Shown piece after piece: positions 26,296 through 35,171 of a stretch of 64,000 bases of DNA. The notes beneath the pieces are model-generated. The model saw only the letters and a list, made by a program, of their open reading frames with translations, did not search any database and was not told where the DNA came from. This DNA is from Skermania sp. ID1734 (GTDB lineage: Bacteria > Actinomycetota > Actinomycetes > Mycobacteriales > Mycobacteriaceae), in assembly GCF_007489285.1 (NCBI RefSeq), contig NZ_VLIY01000012.1, positions 62,001 through 126,000 of the forward strand, written 5' to 3'. Each line of letters starts with the position of its first letter. Within the stretch, counting starts at the first letter, position 1. The position numbers were made by a program, and so were the translations under genes.

Positions 26296-27116
26296 TCACT
26301 GTTGGGCGAAGGTGAGCAGGTCGGCGTTGAGCCTGTCCTTGTGTGAGATGAACAGTCCGTGCGAGGCGTTTCGTACATGGTCAATTCGGCAGTGGGCACC
26401 GCGGCAGCGACCTTGGCGCTCGATTGTTCCAGCGGTACCATCGCATCGCTGTCGCCGTGGATCACCATTGTCGGCACGTCCACTGCGCCCAGGTCCGGGC
26501 GGAAATCGTGATAGGCGAACTCGCGGTACATGTCGATGGTGGCCTTCGCCGAGGACTGCAAGAAAAGTCCTACCGCCCAACGGACAAGCTCCCGCGAAAC
26601 CGTGACGCCCGGCAAGCCGTTGCCGAACCACGGATCGGCCAGAGCGGTCGCGAAACGCCCGCGGTCGGTGGCCAACGCGGCCGGCGTCTGCCTCGTCGAC
26701 GCGGGATCGACCCCGCCGGGATTGTCCGCGTTCCGGTGCAGCATCGGCGCCACGATCGACACGAACACCACGCGCGAGACCCGCTCGCTACCGTGCCTGG
26801 CCAGGTATCGCAGCACCTGCGCGGCGCCCATCGAATGTCCGACCAGCATCGCCTCCCGCAAGTCGAGATACTCCATGAGCGCGGCAAGATCGTCGGCCAG
26901 CGTGTCGGGATCGTTGCCGTCGGCGGGTTGATCGGAGCGACCAGCTCCGCGAATGTCGTAGGCCACGCAGCGCAGTCCACGGTCGGCCAGTGCGGTGAGC
27001 TGGTACTCCCACATGTCCGCTCCGAGCGTCCAACCGTGCACGAACAGCACCGGCCGCCCGACACCCCAATCCTTGTAGAACAGCTCTACTCCATCTGCCG
27101 TCTTGAAGGTCGGCAT
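26296..27116 (-). pseudogene. Alpha/beta hydrolase, frameshifted near the C-terminus
   Basis: The N-terminal 250 residues are a clear alpha/beta hydrolase of the haloperoxidase/esterase kind: oxyanion segment VHGWT, nucleophile elbow GHSMGAA with Ser, and acidic residue in VIHGDSDAMVP. The catalytic His motif (NASHGLFISHKDRL) is present but in another frame. One A is missing from GAAAAC (a TTT run at 26369-26371 on plus), after which the correct frame ends normally at 26296. Left uncorrected, the reading runs on to 26244 with nonsense. It is either a real loss-of-function mutation or a homopolymer sequencing error. The start at 27116 has GGAAGGA upstream. Confidence 0.75.
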
Positions 27117-27432
27117 GATCGCAACTCCTTCCATCGGTGACAATCACGAGCGTGTTCGACTATCACCGATAGCGGTAACCGCGTCGATTACCTCGCGGGT
27201 AATCGATCTGAGAGGGCCTCACTCTTCGCGCGCGCCGTCGACCGCTGTCACCACTTGGACCTTGGGCTACCGAAGCTGTCCCCCATTGGCCGAATACACT
27301 ATGGTCAGCTTGTTGCGCTGAGCTTCAGGAAGTGAGCCCGAGACCCGGCCGGACGACCGTGGCGCTTGGGCTTCGCGCATTCTCTGAGGGTTGTCGACGG
27401 CCGGTGAAAATTGACCCCCGCGTGGCAGGCGG
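27117..27432. other. Intergenic region upstream of the hydrolase
   Basis: No gene is seen. It contains a perfect 9-bp inverted repeat at 27184-27206 (listed separately). The rest shows no coding pattern. Confidence 0.4.
27184..27206. promoter_or_regulatory. Inverted repeat, candidate operator of the hydrolase gene
   Basis: TCGATTACC (27184-27192) and GGTAATCGA (27198-27206) are perfect inverted arms around a 5-base spacer. They lie about 70 bases upstream of the hydrolase start, a typical repressor-site geometry. Confidence 0.45.
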
Positions 27433-27763
27433 GTTCAACAGTTCGTCGCAACATTCCTGCCCGAACTCGACGTCGCACGCGTGCAGCGATGGTGCGCAAC
27501 GCGGGTGCCCGATGATGCTTACATCAGATTCGCGTCGAATGTGACGTCGCCGCAATGCATCTGACGATAGTAGAGCGGCGAGCACCGTGGCGCGACGACT
27601 TCGGACCGGACTGGACAAGCTTGCTCATCGCCCGCCCGCGCTACACCGCCGCCACCAAAACCTGGACGCTGTACTGGCGAGACCGCCACTTTCGCTTCCA
27701 CCTCTACGACCTGCACCCTCCCACGCCCGGAACACCGGTCAGGTCGCGAACGTCATTGGCGGT
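27433..27763 (+). pseudogene. DUF3024-type gene, frameshifted and truncated
   Basis: The first frame encodes FLPELDVARVQRWCATRVPD and similar. After a frame change near 27536 the reading continues with MHLTIVERRAPW and the RYTAATKTWTLYWRDRHFRFH-like core typical of DUF3024 proteins, ending YDLHPPTP before similarity stops. DUF3024 proteins are about 105-115 residues and uncharacterised. The two pieces join only with a one-base change, and no good start codon is visible, so the gene is broken. Confidence 0.6.
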
Positions 27764-27871
27764 GGAGCAGGTCTCGTTCGGCATTGGTGTGGCGCATGAG
27801 GGGTTCCTTTCCGGTATGGGGTGTCCGATCGTTCGCAGTGGGCTGGGACGGGATGACGGGTGTGTAGTGCT

Positions 27872-28078
27872 TCATCGGGGTTGCTCCATTTCTGTTGAGT
27901 CAGCGGCGGATTCGTAGGTCAGGGTCGTGATCGCGTTGTGGGCGCGGTCGACTGCTCGGGCCACAGCTGCGGTGTGCTCGGCGGCGTGAAGGAGCGCGGC
28001 GGTTGCGGTAGCGGCGCTGGATTCGGCGGCATCGCGGCTCAGGGCGGATTCGTCGGATCGAAAGCTGTTGTCGCGCAA
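27872..28078 (-). other. Unsupported 68-codon open frame
   Basis: An open frame rich in Ala and Thr (AATATAALLHAAEHTAAVAR) could be the tail of a small helical protein. It has no ribosome binding site and I recognise no family. It is treated as a possible gene fragment in the decayed island. Confidence 0.2.
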
Positions 28079-28426
28079 GGATGACGGCTGCCAAGGTTTG
28101 GGTCAGTTTGGCGAGCTGACGGTAAACCTTTCGTTGTGCGTGACGGTAGCCGCACCGATCGACGGACCGAGGTCAGTCGAATCCTGGTTCCATGATTCGT
28201 AGCGCGGGAACTGACCGGTTATTGCGCCGCGTAACTGGCAGCCGAGACTGTCGCCGATATTTGTCGGCATATTCTTTAGCCCGGAGAAGTCGCTCACCGG
28301 CAATGGGAAGCGTTCTCCAAAAGTGGACTTTCATTTCCGAAGGCGTTGTGCGACAAGCCTGACCGACGGGCCGCTGCAGAAAGGTTTTCGGCGTCGATGC
28401 CGGCTCGGTGGGCGCTCGAAGAATTC
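28079..28426. other. Gap without a supported gene
   Basis: About 350 bases between the weak open frame and the antitoxin gene. Short minus-strand frames exist (for example 28103-28303) but show no domain, start signal or recognisable similarity. Confidence 0.4.
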
Positions 28427-28789
28427 CTAGCCCGCTGAGGTTTGAAGTCCTTCTCCGCTACCGACGCCGGTCGGTCGGTCATCCTTGCGTACTCCTGTCG
28501 ATGCCGAAGAGTGGGCTTGGAAGTACTCGACCAGTGCCCGGCGGATGACCTCGGCGGGTGCGACGTTCTCGGCGGCGGCCTGCGCGGTGAGTCGTGTGCG
28601 CAGGGGCTCGGGCAGTCGCACGGAAGTGGTGGGGGTGCGCCCTCGCGCGCGCGACGTTCCGGTCGGTCGACCGGTGCGCAGTACTGCCGGGTCGATCTCG
28701 ACCGGGCCCAGGACTTCGTCGGCGGTCAGTGGATTGGCTGCGTAGTCGGCTGCCATCTCGGCATATTCGTCGTCAGTCAAACGGCTCAC
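28427..28789 (-). CDS. Ribbon-helix-helix antitoxin
   Basis: A 120-residue protein opening SRLTDDEYAEMAADYAANP, a start typical of actinobacterial antitoxins. Residues about 55-92 form a CopG-type ribbon-helix-helix domain (TTSVRLPEPLRTRLTAQAAA, then ENVAPAEVIRRALVEYF). The GTG start has a strong GGAGGA. Its start lies 12 bases after the stop of the upstream toxin gene, so the order is toxin then antitoxin. The toxin is broken, so this antitoxin may be an orphan. The last 25 residues are low-complexity. Confidence 0.75.
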   Translation of the reverse strand: MSRLTDDEYAEMAADYAANPLTADEVLGPVEIDPAVLRTGRPTGTSRARGRTPTTSVRLPEPLRTRLTAQAAAENVAPAEVIRRALVEYFQAHSSASTGVRKDDRPTGVGSGEGLQTSAG

Positions 28790-28801
28790 GATCTCCTCCG
28801 T

Positions 28802-29104
28802 TCATCGCCGCTGCCTGGCGGTGATGTCGTCGGGGTCGATGATGTGCTCCAGATTCGCCGCGGATACCGTCGCTGCGCGCAGCATCATCGCGTGAAACAC
28901 CACCAACTCCTCGAGTACTGCCATGTCGGCGAACACCTCGATGTACGGTTCGCCGTCACCTTGGCGACCGATAATGCGCAGGGTCTCGCGGACGGCCGAC
29001 GGGCCGCTATCGGGAACCGGACAGCCGGAAAGCTGACGACGGCACGGATCTCGTCATCGGAAATGCCGTGTGTGTAGGGCGCTCTCGATGATCGTGATCC
29101 GCAC
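28802..29104 (-). pseudogene. Toxin partner of the RHH antitoxin, frameshifted
   Basis: Three minus-strand pieces in different frames join into one protein: RITIIESAL, then HGISDDEIRAVVSFPAVRF, then DSGPSAVRETLRIIGRQG and IEVFADMAVLEELVVFHAMM. This layout (HGIS near the N-terminus, a central IIGR strand, IEV strand and a VFHAM..R end) fits BrnT-like or related small actinobacterial toxins encoded just before an RHH antitoxin. At least two frameshifts (near 29075 and 29020) make it non-functional as it stands. The GTG at 29104 is the likely original start. Confidence 0.6.
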
Positions 29105-29109
29105 CAATT

Positions 29110-29124
29110 AAGGGTACTACCCTT
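29110..29124. promoter_or_regulatory. Palindromic operator of the toxin-antitoxin unit
   Basis: AAGGGTACTACCCTT is a perfect palindrome around a central C, located just upstream of the toxin start. This is where an RHH antitoxin would bind to repress its own operon. Confidence 0.5.
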
Positions 29125-29406
29125 TCAGGAAAGTGCAATGCCGTTTCCTGGCGCATGTCGATAGTCAAGGGGGCGCTGCCTTTTCGCCGATTCGAGCCCT
29201 AGCTATCGCCGGTTTCGAACGCATCACCGAGTGCGGCGAGGGTTATTCGCGCGCCCGTCGGTTGGCCGATGGGTGATGAACTACCCACCGACCGCAACGT
29301 GCGGGCGTATCGTCGCGCGTTGTCAGCTTGAGCGATGTTCGCAGTACTTCAGACGGTGCAAGCACATATGGCGGTATTGGATCTGCCCGCCAAGGAGGTG
29401 CTCGGT

Positions 29407-30543
29407 GTGAACGGGTCGTGGGATCGGCTGTTCGACACGTTGCTGGCCGAGCAGGTTGCGGTCAGTGCGAGGGTGCGGGAGGCGATGCAGGCGCAGATCC
29501 CGAATTATCGTGGCCTGCCTCTGGAACGGCTGGATGTGGAGGTCGGCGTCGAGGTCGAACGGGTGCTCCGGTCGGCACGTGCGGGCAAGGCTGCGCTGGA
29601 CGATGCCGAGTTGGCTGAGCTCGCCGCGATCGGGGAGGCGCGGGCGCATCAGGGTGTGCCGGTGGCAGATGTGTTGCGCGCGTGGCGAATCGGTGTGGAG
29701 GTCGTCGTTGCTTACGCACGCGACGTGGCCCAGCGTCACGGCATCGACGATGCGCAGGTGCTCGAGTTCGTGCAGTCGGTGCTGGCCTGGTCGGATGTTG
29801 CGATGGTCACGACCGCGGGCGCTCACCGCAGGGCCGAGCTCGCCCTGGCCGTCGCGGAGGAGGAGCGGCGCGCGGCTTTTGTGCGCAGCGCGCTTCGCGG
29901 GACGGTTCCGGCGGCTGAGTTGCGTGTGCACGCCGAGGCATACGGTCTGGACCCGGCCGGGCAGTATGTGGCCGTGCGGGCCCGCCTGGTAGAGGGCGCC
30001 ACCCGTGATGGAGTCGAGCAGGCGTTGGGTTTTCGTGGGACGTTGCTGCGCCGGCGCGGGTTGTCGGCGTTGATCGACGGTGATATTTGCGGCTTTTCCA
30101 GCCAGCCGCCGCCTGCAGATGTCGAGGGTGTGGTGGGCTACGGACCGGCGGTGCCGCTGGATCGGTTGCCGGAGTCGCATCAGTTGGCGGCGCGGGCGTT
30201 GATGACCGCGCAGGCGTTCGGTCTGCGCGGTGCCTATGATCTCGATTCGCTTGGGTTGCGTGCGGCGGTGGCCACAGATTCCGATATCGGAGAGATCATG
30301 CGGCGGCGTTATCTCGAGCCACTGGGAACCGGCGGTGCCGCCGAGGAGGTGATTGCCACGATGCGGGTCTATCTCGCTTGCGGCATGCATTCGGAAAACA
30401 CCGCGGCTCGGTTGTTCGTGCACCGCAACACCGTGCGTTATCGCTTGGCCCGGTTCGAGGAGCTCACCGGGGCCAATCTGCGTGAGCCTGCGGTGCTGTT
30501 CGAGGTGTGGTGGGCATTGGAACTCGCCGCGATGGGCCGGTAG
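29407..30543 (+). CDS. PucR/CdaR-family transcriptional regulator
   Basis: A 378-residue regulator. The N-terminal helical sensory part (about 1-160) has the RsbT co-antagonist-like pattern (VRAWRIG-like VLRAWRIGVEVV). A GGDEF-like middle region follows, and a C-terminal PucR helix-turn-helix (about 330-360) reads ENTAARLFVHRNTVRYRL. GTG 29407 is chosen because AAGGAGG precedes it by eight bases; an upstream in-frame ATG at 29335 lacks a ribosome binding site. It lies directly before, and on the same strand as, the desaturase-fusion operon and is the obvious candidate regulator. A related regulator lies at 44297-45583. Confidence 0.8.
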   Translation: MNGSWDRLFDTLLAEQVAVSARVREAMQAQIPNYRGLPLERLDVEVGVEVERVLRSARAGKAALDDAELAELAAIGEARAHQGVPVADVLRAWRIGVEVVVAYARDVAQRHGIDDAQVLEFVQSVLAWSDVAMVTTAGAHRRAELALAVAEEERRAAFVRSALRGTVPAAELRVHAEAYGLDPAGQYVAVRARLVEGATRDGVEQALGFRGTLLRRRGLSALIDGDICGFSSQPPPADVEGVVGYGPAVPLDRLPESHQLAARALMTAQAFGLRGAYDLDSLGLRAAVATDSDIGEIMRRRYLEPLGTGGAAEEVIATMRVYLACGMHSENTAARLFVHRNTVRYRLARFEELTGANLREPAVLFEVWWALELAAMGR

Positions 30544-30544
30544 C

Positions 30545-30568
30545 TGCACAAACGCGCGGGTTTGTGCA
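30545..30568. promoter_or_regulatory. Inverted repeat between regulator and desaturase operon
   Basis: TGCACAAAC (30545-30553) and GTTTGTGCA (30560-30568) are perfect 9-bp arms around GCGCGG. It begins two bases after the regulator stop and 125 bases before the fusion gene, so it could be a terminator or the operator of the regulator. Confidence 0.45.
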
Positions 30569-30692
30569 CGCAGCCATCAGCGCATGTCGGTGCCGGGATG
30601 ACACTGAATATCACAACGTTTCCGGTCGACCGCACGAGTCGAATCGCTCGGGGACGTATCGGATGTAGTCGTAACCGAATTGGAGGCTTTGA

Positions 30693-32711
30693 ATGTCCAC
30701 CGTCGATGCAGTGGATACCGCACCGGCCGCCGAACGCCACGCGCTGCCCGACCCCGGTGAGCCGGTGCCCAAGCTCGCGTTGCCGACATTGGGCATCTAC
30801 CTCGGCGCGGTGGCGGCTTTTGCGGCGTCGACGAGCGCGTTCATCACCGGAGTGGTCCCGTTCTGGGTGACGATCCTGGTCAACGCGGCGGTGACCTTCG
30901 TGATGTTCACGGTGGTCCACGACGCGGTGCACTATTCGATCAGCTCGACGCGCTGGGTCAACGGACTGGTCGGGCGCTTGGCGTGGGTGTTTGTGGTGCC
31001 GATCCTGGCGCTGCCGGCGTTCGGGTTCATCCACATCGAACATCACCGTCACGCCAACGACGACGCCAACGACCCGGATACCTTTGCCTCCCACGGCAAG
31101 ACGTGGCAGTTGCCGTTTCGCTGGGCAACCGTCGAATACTTTTACGGCAGCTACTATCTGCGGCGGCTGCGCAGCCGTCCGGTGGCCGAGGTCGCCGAGA
31201 CCGGTGTGCTGTTGACCGCGAGCCTGGCTGGGCTGATCATCGCGATCCTGACAGGCAACCTGTGGACGCTGGCCGTGGTGTTCCTGATCCCGCAGCGCAT
31301 CGGCATCGTCTTTCTGGCGTGGTGGTTCGACTGGTTGCCCCATCACGGCCTGGAGGACACTCAGCGCAGCAACCGCTACCGCGCGACCCGCGCCCGGGTG
31401 GGCATGGAATGGCTGTTCACGCCGCTGATGCTCTCGCAGAACTACCACCTGGTGCACCATCTGCATCCGTCGGTGCCGTTCTACCGCTACGTGAAGACGT
31501 GGAAGCGCAACGAAGAGGCCTACCTGGAACGCGAGGCCGCCATCTCCACTGTGTTTGGCCAGCAACTGAACCCGGAGGAATTCCGGGAGTGGAAGGAACT
31601 AAACAACCGCCTCGGCCGGGTGGTGCCGGTCCATATGCCGGCCCGCTCGAGTGCGACACACTCGAAGCTGCACCGGATCCCGGTGGCCGCGGTCGACCCG
31701 ATCACCGCGGACAGCACTATGGTGACGTTCGCCGTCCCGGAAGAACTGCGTGACGAATTCCGTTTCGCCCCAGGCCAGCACGTCACCGTGGTCACCGACC
31801 TGGGCGGGGTGAACGTGCGGCGCAATTACTCGATTTGTGCTCCGGCAACCCGGGCGCAACTGCGCATCGCGGTCAAACACATCCCAGGTGGCGCCTTTTC
31901 GGGTTTCGTGGCGAACACACTCAAGGCCGGCGACATACTTGAGCTGGGGACGCCGACCGGCACCTTCGGTACACCGCTGGACCCGTTGAACCGCAAACAC
32001 TATGTGGGGCTGGCTGCCGGCAGCGGAATTACCCCGGTGCTGTCGATTCTGGAGACGGTGCTCGAAATCGAGACCGAAAGCGAGTTCACCCTCGTCTACG
32101 GAAACCACACCAAAGAGTCGACGATGTTCCGAATCGACCTGGAACGGCTGGAATCGCGTTACGCCGACCGGCTCGAGGTCGTGCATGTACTGTCGGCGGA
32201 CCCGCTGCACACCCCGGAACTGCGCGGCATCATCGACGCGCCACGACTGAACAACTACCTGTCGACGACGTTGAAACCCGACCAGGTCGACGAGTGGTTC
32301 CTGTGCGGCCCACTGGGGATGAGCACCACCGCGCGCGACACCCTGATCGAGCACGGCGTCGACCCGGACCGGATCCACCTCGAATTGTTCACCGGCTTCA
32401 CCACCGAGAAGAAGAAGCCGCCCACCGACTATCAGGGCGCGACGTTGACCTTCACACTGTCCGGCAGTGAGAACACGGTCGAGCTGGCGGCGGGCGACTC
32501 CGTCCTGGAGGCCGCGCTACAGGTCCGCAAGGATGCGCCCTATTCCTGCATGGGCGGAGCGTGTGGCACCTGCAAGGCCAAGTTGCTGACCGGCGATGTG
32601 GTGATGGACCAGAACTTCGCGCTGGGCCGCGCAGAACTCGACGCCGGCTACATCCTGACCTGCCAATCGCATCCGACCACCGACCAGGTCACGGTCGACT
32701 ACGACGCCTAG
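30693..32711 (+). CDS. Membrane desaturase/hydroxylase fused to ferredoxin reductase (copy 1)
   Basis: A 672-residue natural fusion. Residues about 30-310 form a membrane fatty acid desaturase/hydroxylase domain with His boxes HDAVH (76-80), HIEHH (114-118), HH (217-218) and HLVHH (252-256), enough ligands for a membrane diiron centre. Residues about 325-430 bind FAD (NYSICAP), 435-560 bind NAD(P)H (GSGITP, CGP) and 580-672 form a plant-type [2Fe-2S] domain (Cys619, 624, 627 and 657). This is the PaaE-like reductase layout, so the enzyme should need only NAD(P)H, O2 and substrate. Usually the desaturase and reductase are separate proteins. Whether it desaturates or hydroxylates cannot be told; the neighbours favour oxidation of a hydrocarbon or lipid. 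TTGGAGG precedes ATG 30693. Confidence 0.88.
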   Translation: MSTVDAVDTAPAAERHALPDPGEPVPKLALPTLGIYLGAVAAFAASTSAFITGVVPFWVTILVNAAVTFVMFTVVHDAVHYSISSTRWVNGLVGRLAWVFVVPILALPAFGFIHIEHHRHANDDANDPDTFASHGKTWQLPFRWATVEYFYGSYYLRRLRSRPVAEVAETGVLLTASLAGLIIAILTGNLWTLAVVFLIPQRIGIVFLAWWFDWLPHHGLEDTQRSNRYRATRARVGMEWLFTPLMLSQNYHLVHHLHPSVPFYRYVKTWKRNEEAYLEREAAISTVFGQQLNPEEFREWKELNNRLGRVVPVHMPARSSATHSKLHRIPVAAVDPITADSTMVTFAVPEELRDEFRFAPGQHVTVVTDLGGVNVRRNYSICAPATRAQLRIAVKHIPGGAFSGFVANTLKAGDILELGTPTGTFGTPLDPLNRKHYVGLAAGSGITPVLSILETVLEIETESEFTLVYGNHTKESTMFRIDLERLESRYADRLEVVHVLSADPLHTPELRGIIDAPRLNNYLSTTLKPDQVDEWFLCGPLGMSTTARDTLIEHGVDPDRIHLELFTGFTTEKKKPPTDYQGATLTFTLSGSENTVELAAGDSVLEAALQVRKDAPYSCMGGACGTCKAKLLTGDVVMDQNFALGRAELDAGYILTCQSHPTTDQVTVDYDA

Positions 32712-32720
32712 GAGAGTGCG

Positions 32721-33623
32721 ATGACATCGACACCACAACGCAATTCGGCCCCGACGGCCGGTAGGTCGGCTGCACCGCAGGGCGCGCTGGCGCAGTTCGT
32801 CGCACGGCGAGTCAACACGGGTGACCCGCTGGCCGGCCCGAACGAGGAGTTCATGACCCGGTGGCAGAACCCGGTGTGGAACTTCCTGTGCGACCACTAC
32901 TTCCGGCTCGAGATCGACGGCTGGCACAAGATCCCCGACGAGCCGTCGTTGTTGATCGGCATCCACTCCGGCGGTGCGCTCACCATGGATGCCTGGACGT
33001 TGGTGCACTCGTGGTATCGCCACTTCGAGGGCAAACGCATCCTGCACGGCACCGCCCATGACGTCCTGATGGCCGCCCCTATCCTGGGCGACTACTTCCG
33101 CGCGGTGGGGGTGATCCCCGCCTCCCGCCAGGGAGTGACGGACGCGCTCGCCGCCGGGCACGACGTTGTTGTCTGGCCCGGCGGCGAGCAGGACTCCATG
33201 CGCAACTGGCGCCACCGTGACAAGGCACTCCTGTTCGGGCGCAAAGGCTTTGTCCGGCAAGCCATCCGCTCGGGGGTTCCGATCGTGCCGGTCGCCACCG
33301 TCGGTGGGCACGACACCGTGTTCGTCTTGTCGGAGGGCCGCTTCCTGGCCCGCTGGACCGGACTCGGCAAGGCGCTGCGGGGTGCGACGATCCCGATCAT
33401 CGCGGGGTTCCCGTTTCCCATCGCCGTGGAAATTCTGCCGGCGCATCTGCCGTTGCCGGCGAAGATCCGCACCGAATTCCTCGACCCGATTCACGTCGAC
33501 ACCGACCCGGCCCGCGCCGAGGACACCGCCTACGTCGACGCCATCTACGACCAGGTCGAAGCCGCGATCCAGAACGGCATGGACCGGCTGGCCAAACGCC
33601 GCAGCTTCCCGATCATGGGCTGA
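32721..33623 (+). CDS. DGAT2/lysophospholipid acyltransferase-like protein (copy 1)
   Basis: A 300-residue protein with a conserved HSGG...D block (His82 to Asp90), the PGGEQD motif (153-158) and IPVVPVA-like IVPVATVGGHD. These resemble the catalytic His and PGG motifs of the PlsC/DGAT2 acyltransferase superfamily. It probably transfers an acyl group from acyl-CoA to a glycerol lipid or alcohol at the membrane. It starts nine bases after the fusion gene. A close paralogue is encoded at 49836-50753, also near a desaturase fusion. Confidence 0.75.
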   Translation: MTSTPQRNSAPTAGRSAAPQGALAQFVARRVNTGDPLAGPNEEFMTRWQNPVWNFLCDHYFRLEIDGWHKIPDEPSLLIGIHSGGALTMDAWTLVHSWYRHFEGKRILHGTAHDVLMAAPILGDYFRAVGVIPASRQGVTDALAAGHDVVVWPGGEQDSMRNWRHRDKALLFGRKGFVRQAIRSGVPIVPVATVGGHDTVFVLSEGRFLARWTGLGKALRGATIPIIAGFPFPIAVEILPAHLPLPAKIRTEFLDPIHVDTDPARAEDTAYVDAIYDQVEAAIQNGMDRLAKRRSFPIMG

Positions 33624-33677
33624 GCGAACCGCTTTCCGCACAATCCCACACCTATTCAGCGCTAAGGAGGCCGCGCT

Positions 33678-35171
33678 GTGACCAGCCTTGCCCTCAACCT
33701 GACCACTACCGCCCGACAGCACCCCGAGAATGCGGCGCTGCGTCTGGACGAGATGGAAGTGCCCTACGGCGCGCTCGACGATGCCAGCGCCCGACTGGCT
33801 GCCCTGCTCATCGCGCGTGGTCTCGCCCCCGGCGACCGGGTCGGCATCATGGTGCCCAACGTGCCACACTTCGCGGTCGCCTACTACGGCGTGCTGCGCG
33901 CGGGCGGGGTGGTGGTGCCGATGAACGTGCTGCTCAAGGAGCGGGAAACAGCGTTCTACCTGTCGGACCCGCAAGCCAAGATCGTCATCGCCTGGCACGA
34001 TTTCGCCGCGGCCGCCCAGGCCGGTGCGGCAGCGGCCGGCGCGGAATGCATCGTGGTCACTCCCGGCAGGTTCGAGGAGTTGATCGGCGCGGTAGCACCT
34101 CAAGGGGAGCCGGTGGCTCGCGCCGATGACGACACCGCGGTGATTCTCTACACCTCGGGCACCACCGGAACACCCAAGGGTGCCCAGTTGACCCACGCCA
34201 ATCTGCGCCACAACGTCGCGGCCGTGGTCGAGATGCTGGGACTGAGCAGCGACGACGTCATCCTCGGAGCGCTGCCGCTGTTTCACGCCTTCGGCCAGAC
34301 CGCCGGGCTTAACGCCGCAATCGCCGCAGGGGCCTGCTTGAGCCTGATTCCCCGGTTCGATCCGGCGAAGGCGTTGGCGATCATCGAACGCGACAAGGTC
34401 AGCGTTTTCGAAGGCGTTCCGACGATGTTCACGGCGATGCTGCACAGTGCCGCCCGCCCGGACACGTCGTCGCTGCGGTTGTGCATCTCCGGCGGTGCTG
34501 CCATGCCGGTCGAGGTGATGCGCGGGTTCGAGCAAGCCTTCGACTGCAAGGTGCTCGAAGGCTACGGCCTGAGCGAAACGTCGCCGGTGGCTTCGTTCAA
34601 CCATCCCGACCGGGTCCGCAAGCCCGGCTCCATCGGGACTCCTATCGCCGGGGTCGAGATGACATTGGTCAACATTCGAGACGACGGTGTCGGGGAAATC
34701 GCCGTCCGCGGCCACAACGTGATGAAGGGCTACTGGAACCGGCCCGAGGCGACCGCCGCGGTCCTCGACTCCGACGGCTGGTTCCGCACCGGTGATCTGG
34801 CCCGCACAGACGCCGATGGCTATTACTTCATCGTCGATCGCTCCAAGGACATGATCATCCGCGGTGGGTACAACGTTTACCCACGCGAGATCGAAGAAGT
34901 GCTCTACGAACACCCGGCCGTGCGTGAAGCCGCCGTCATCGCAGTTCCCGACGAGTTGCTCGGTGAAGAAGTTGGCGCCGCGATCACGCTGATGCCGGGC
35001 GCTGAGGCCGATGCCGAGGAGATCCGCAGTTACGTGAAGGACCGGGTGGCGGCCTACAAGTATCCGCGGCGGATCTGGTTCGTCGACGAGCTCCCCAAAG
35101 GTCCGACCGGCAAGATCCTCAAACGCGAAATCGCGGTCCCGACCGCGACAGTGCAGGAAGGCACAGCGTGA
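33678..35171 (+). CDS. Long-chain acyl-CoA synthetase (FadD-type)
   Basis: A 497-residue adenylate-forming enzyme. The AMP-binding P-loop YTSGTTGTPKG is at 158-168, GYGLSET near 290-300, GWFRTGDLA near 370 and the catalytic Lys in PTGKILKRE near 480. It activates a carboxylic acid to its CoA thioester. The GTG start has AAGGAGG eight bases upstream. Its stop overlaps the GMC oxidoreductase start. The context suggests it activates the acid made by the aldehyde dehydrogenase two genes downstream. Confidence 0.88.
   Translation: MTSLALNLTTTARQHPENAALRLDEMEVPYGALDDASARLAALLIARGLAPGDRVGIMVPNVPHFAVAYYGVLRAGGVVVPMNVLLKERETAFYLSDPQAKIVIAWHDFAAAAQAGAAAAGAECIVVTPGRFEELIGAVAPQGEPVARADDDTAVILYTSGTTGTPKGAQLTHANLRHNVAAVVEMLGLSSDDVILGALPLFHAFGQTAGLNAAIAAGACLSLIPRFDPAKALAIIERDKVSVFEGVPTMFTAMLHSAARPDTSSLRLCISGGAAMPVEVMRGFEQAFDCKVLEGYGLSETSPVASFNHPDRVRKPGSIGTPIAGVEMTLVNIRDDGVGEIAVRGHNVMKGYWNRPEATAAVLDSDGWFRTGDLARTDADGYYFIVDRSKDMIIRGGYNVYPREIEEVLYEHPAVREAAVIAVPDELLGEEVGAAITLMPGAEADAEEIRSYVKDRVAAYKYPRRIWFVDELPKGPTGKILKREIAVPTATVQEGTA

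Noticed and set aside
29335-29406. ATG 29335 as start of the first PucR regulator
   Set aside because: GTG 29407 has a strong AAGGAGG at correct distance, whereas 29335 has none.
32517-34913. 798-codon minus-strand frame opposite the acyltransferase and fadD
   Set aside because: Long only because of codon bias on the other strand; it encodes no recognisable protein, while the plus strand has clear motifs.
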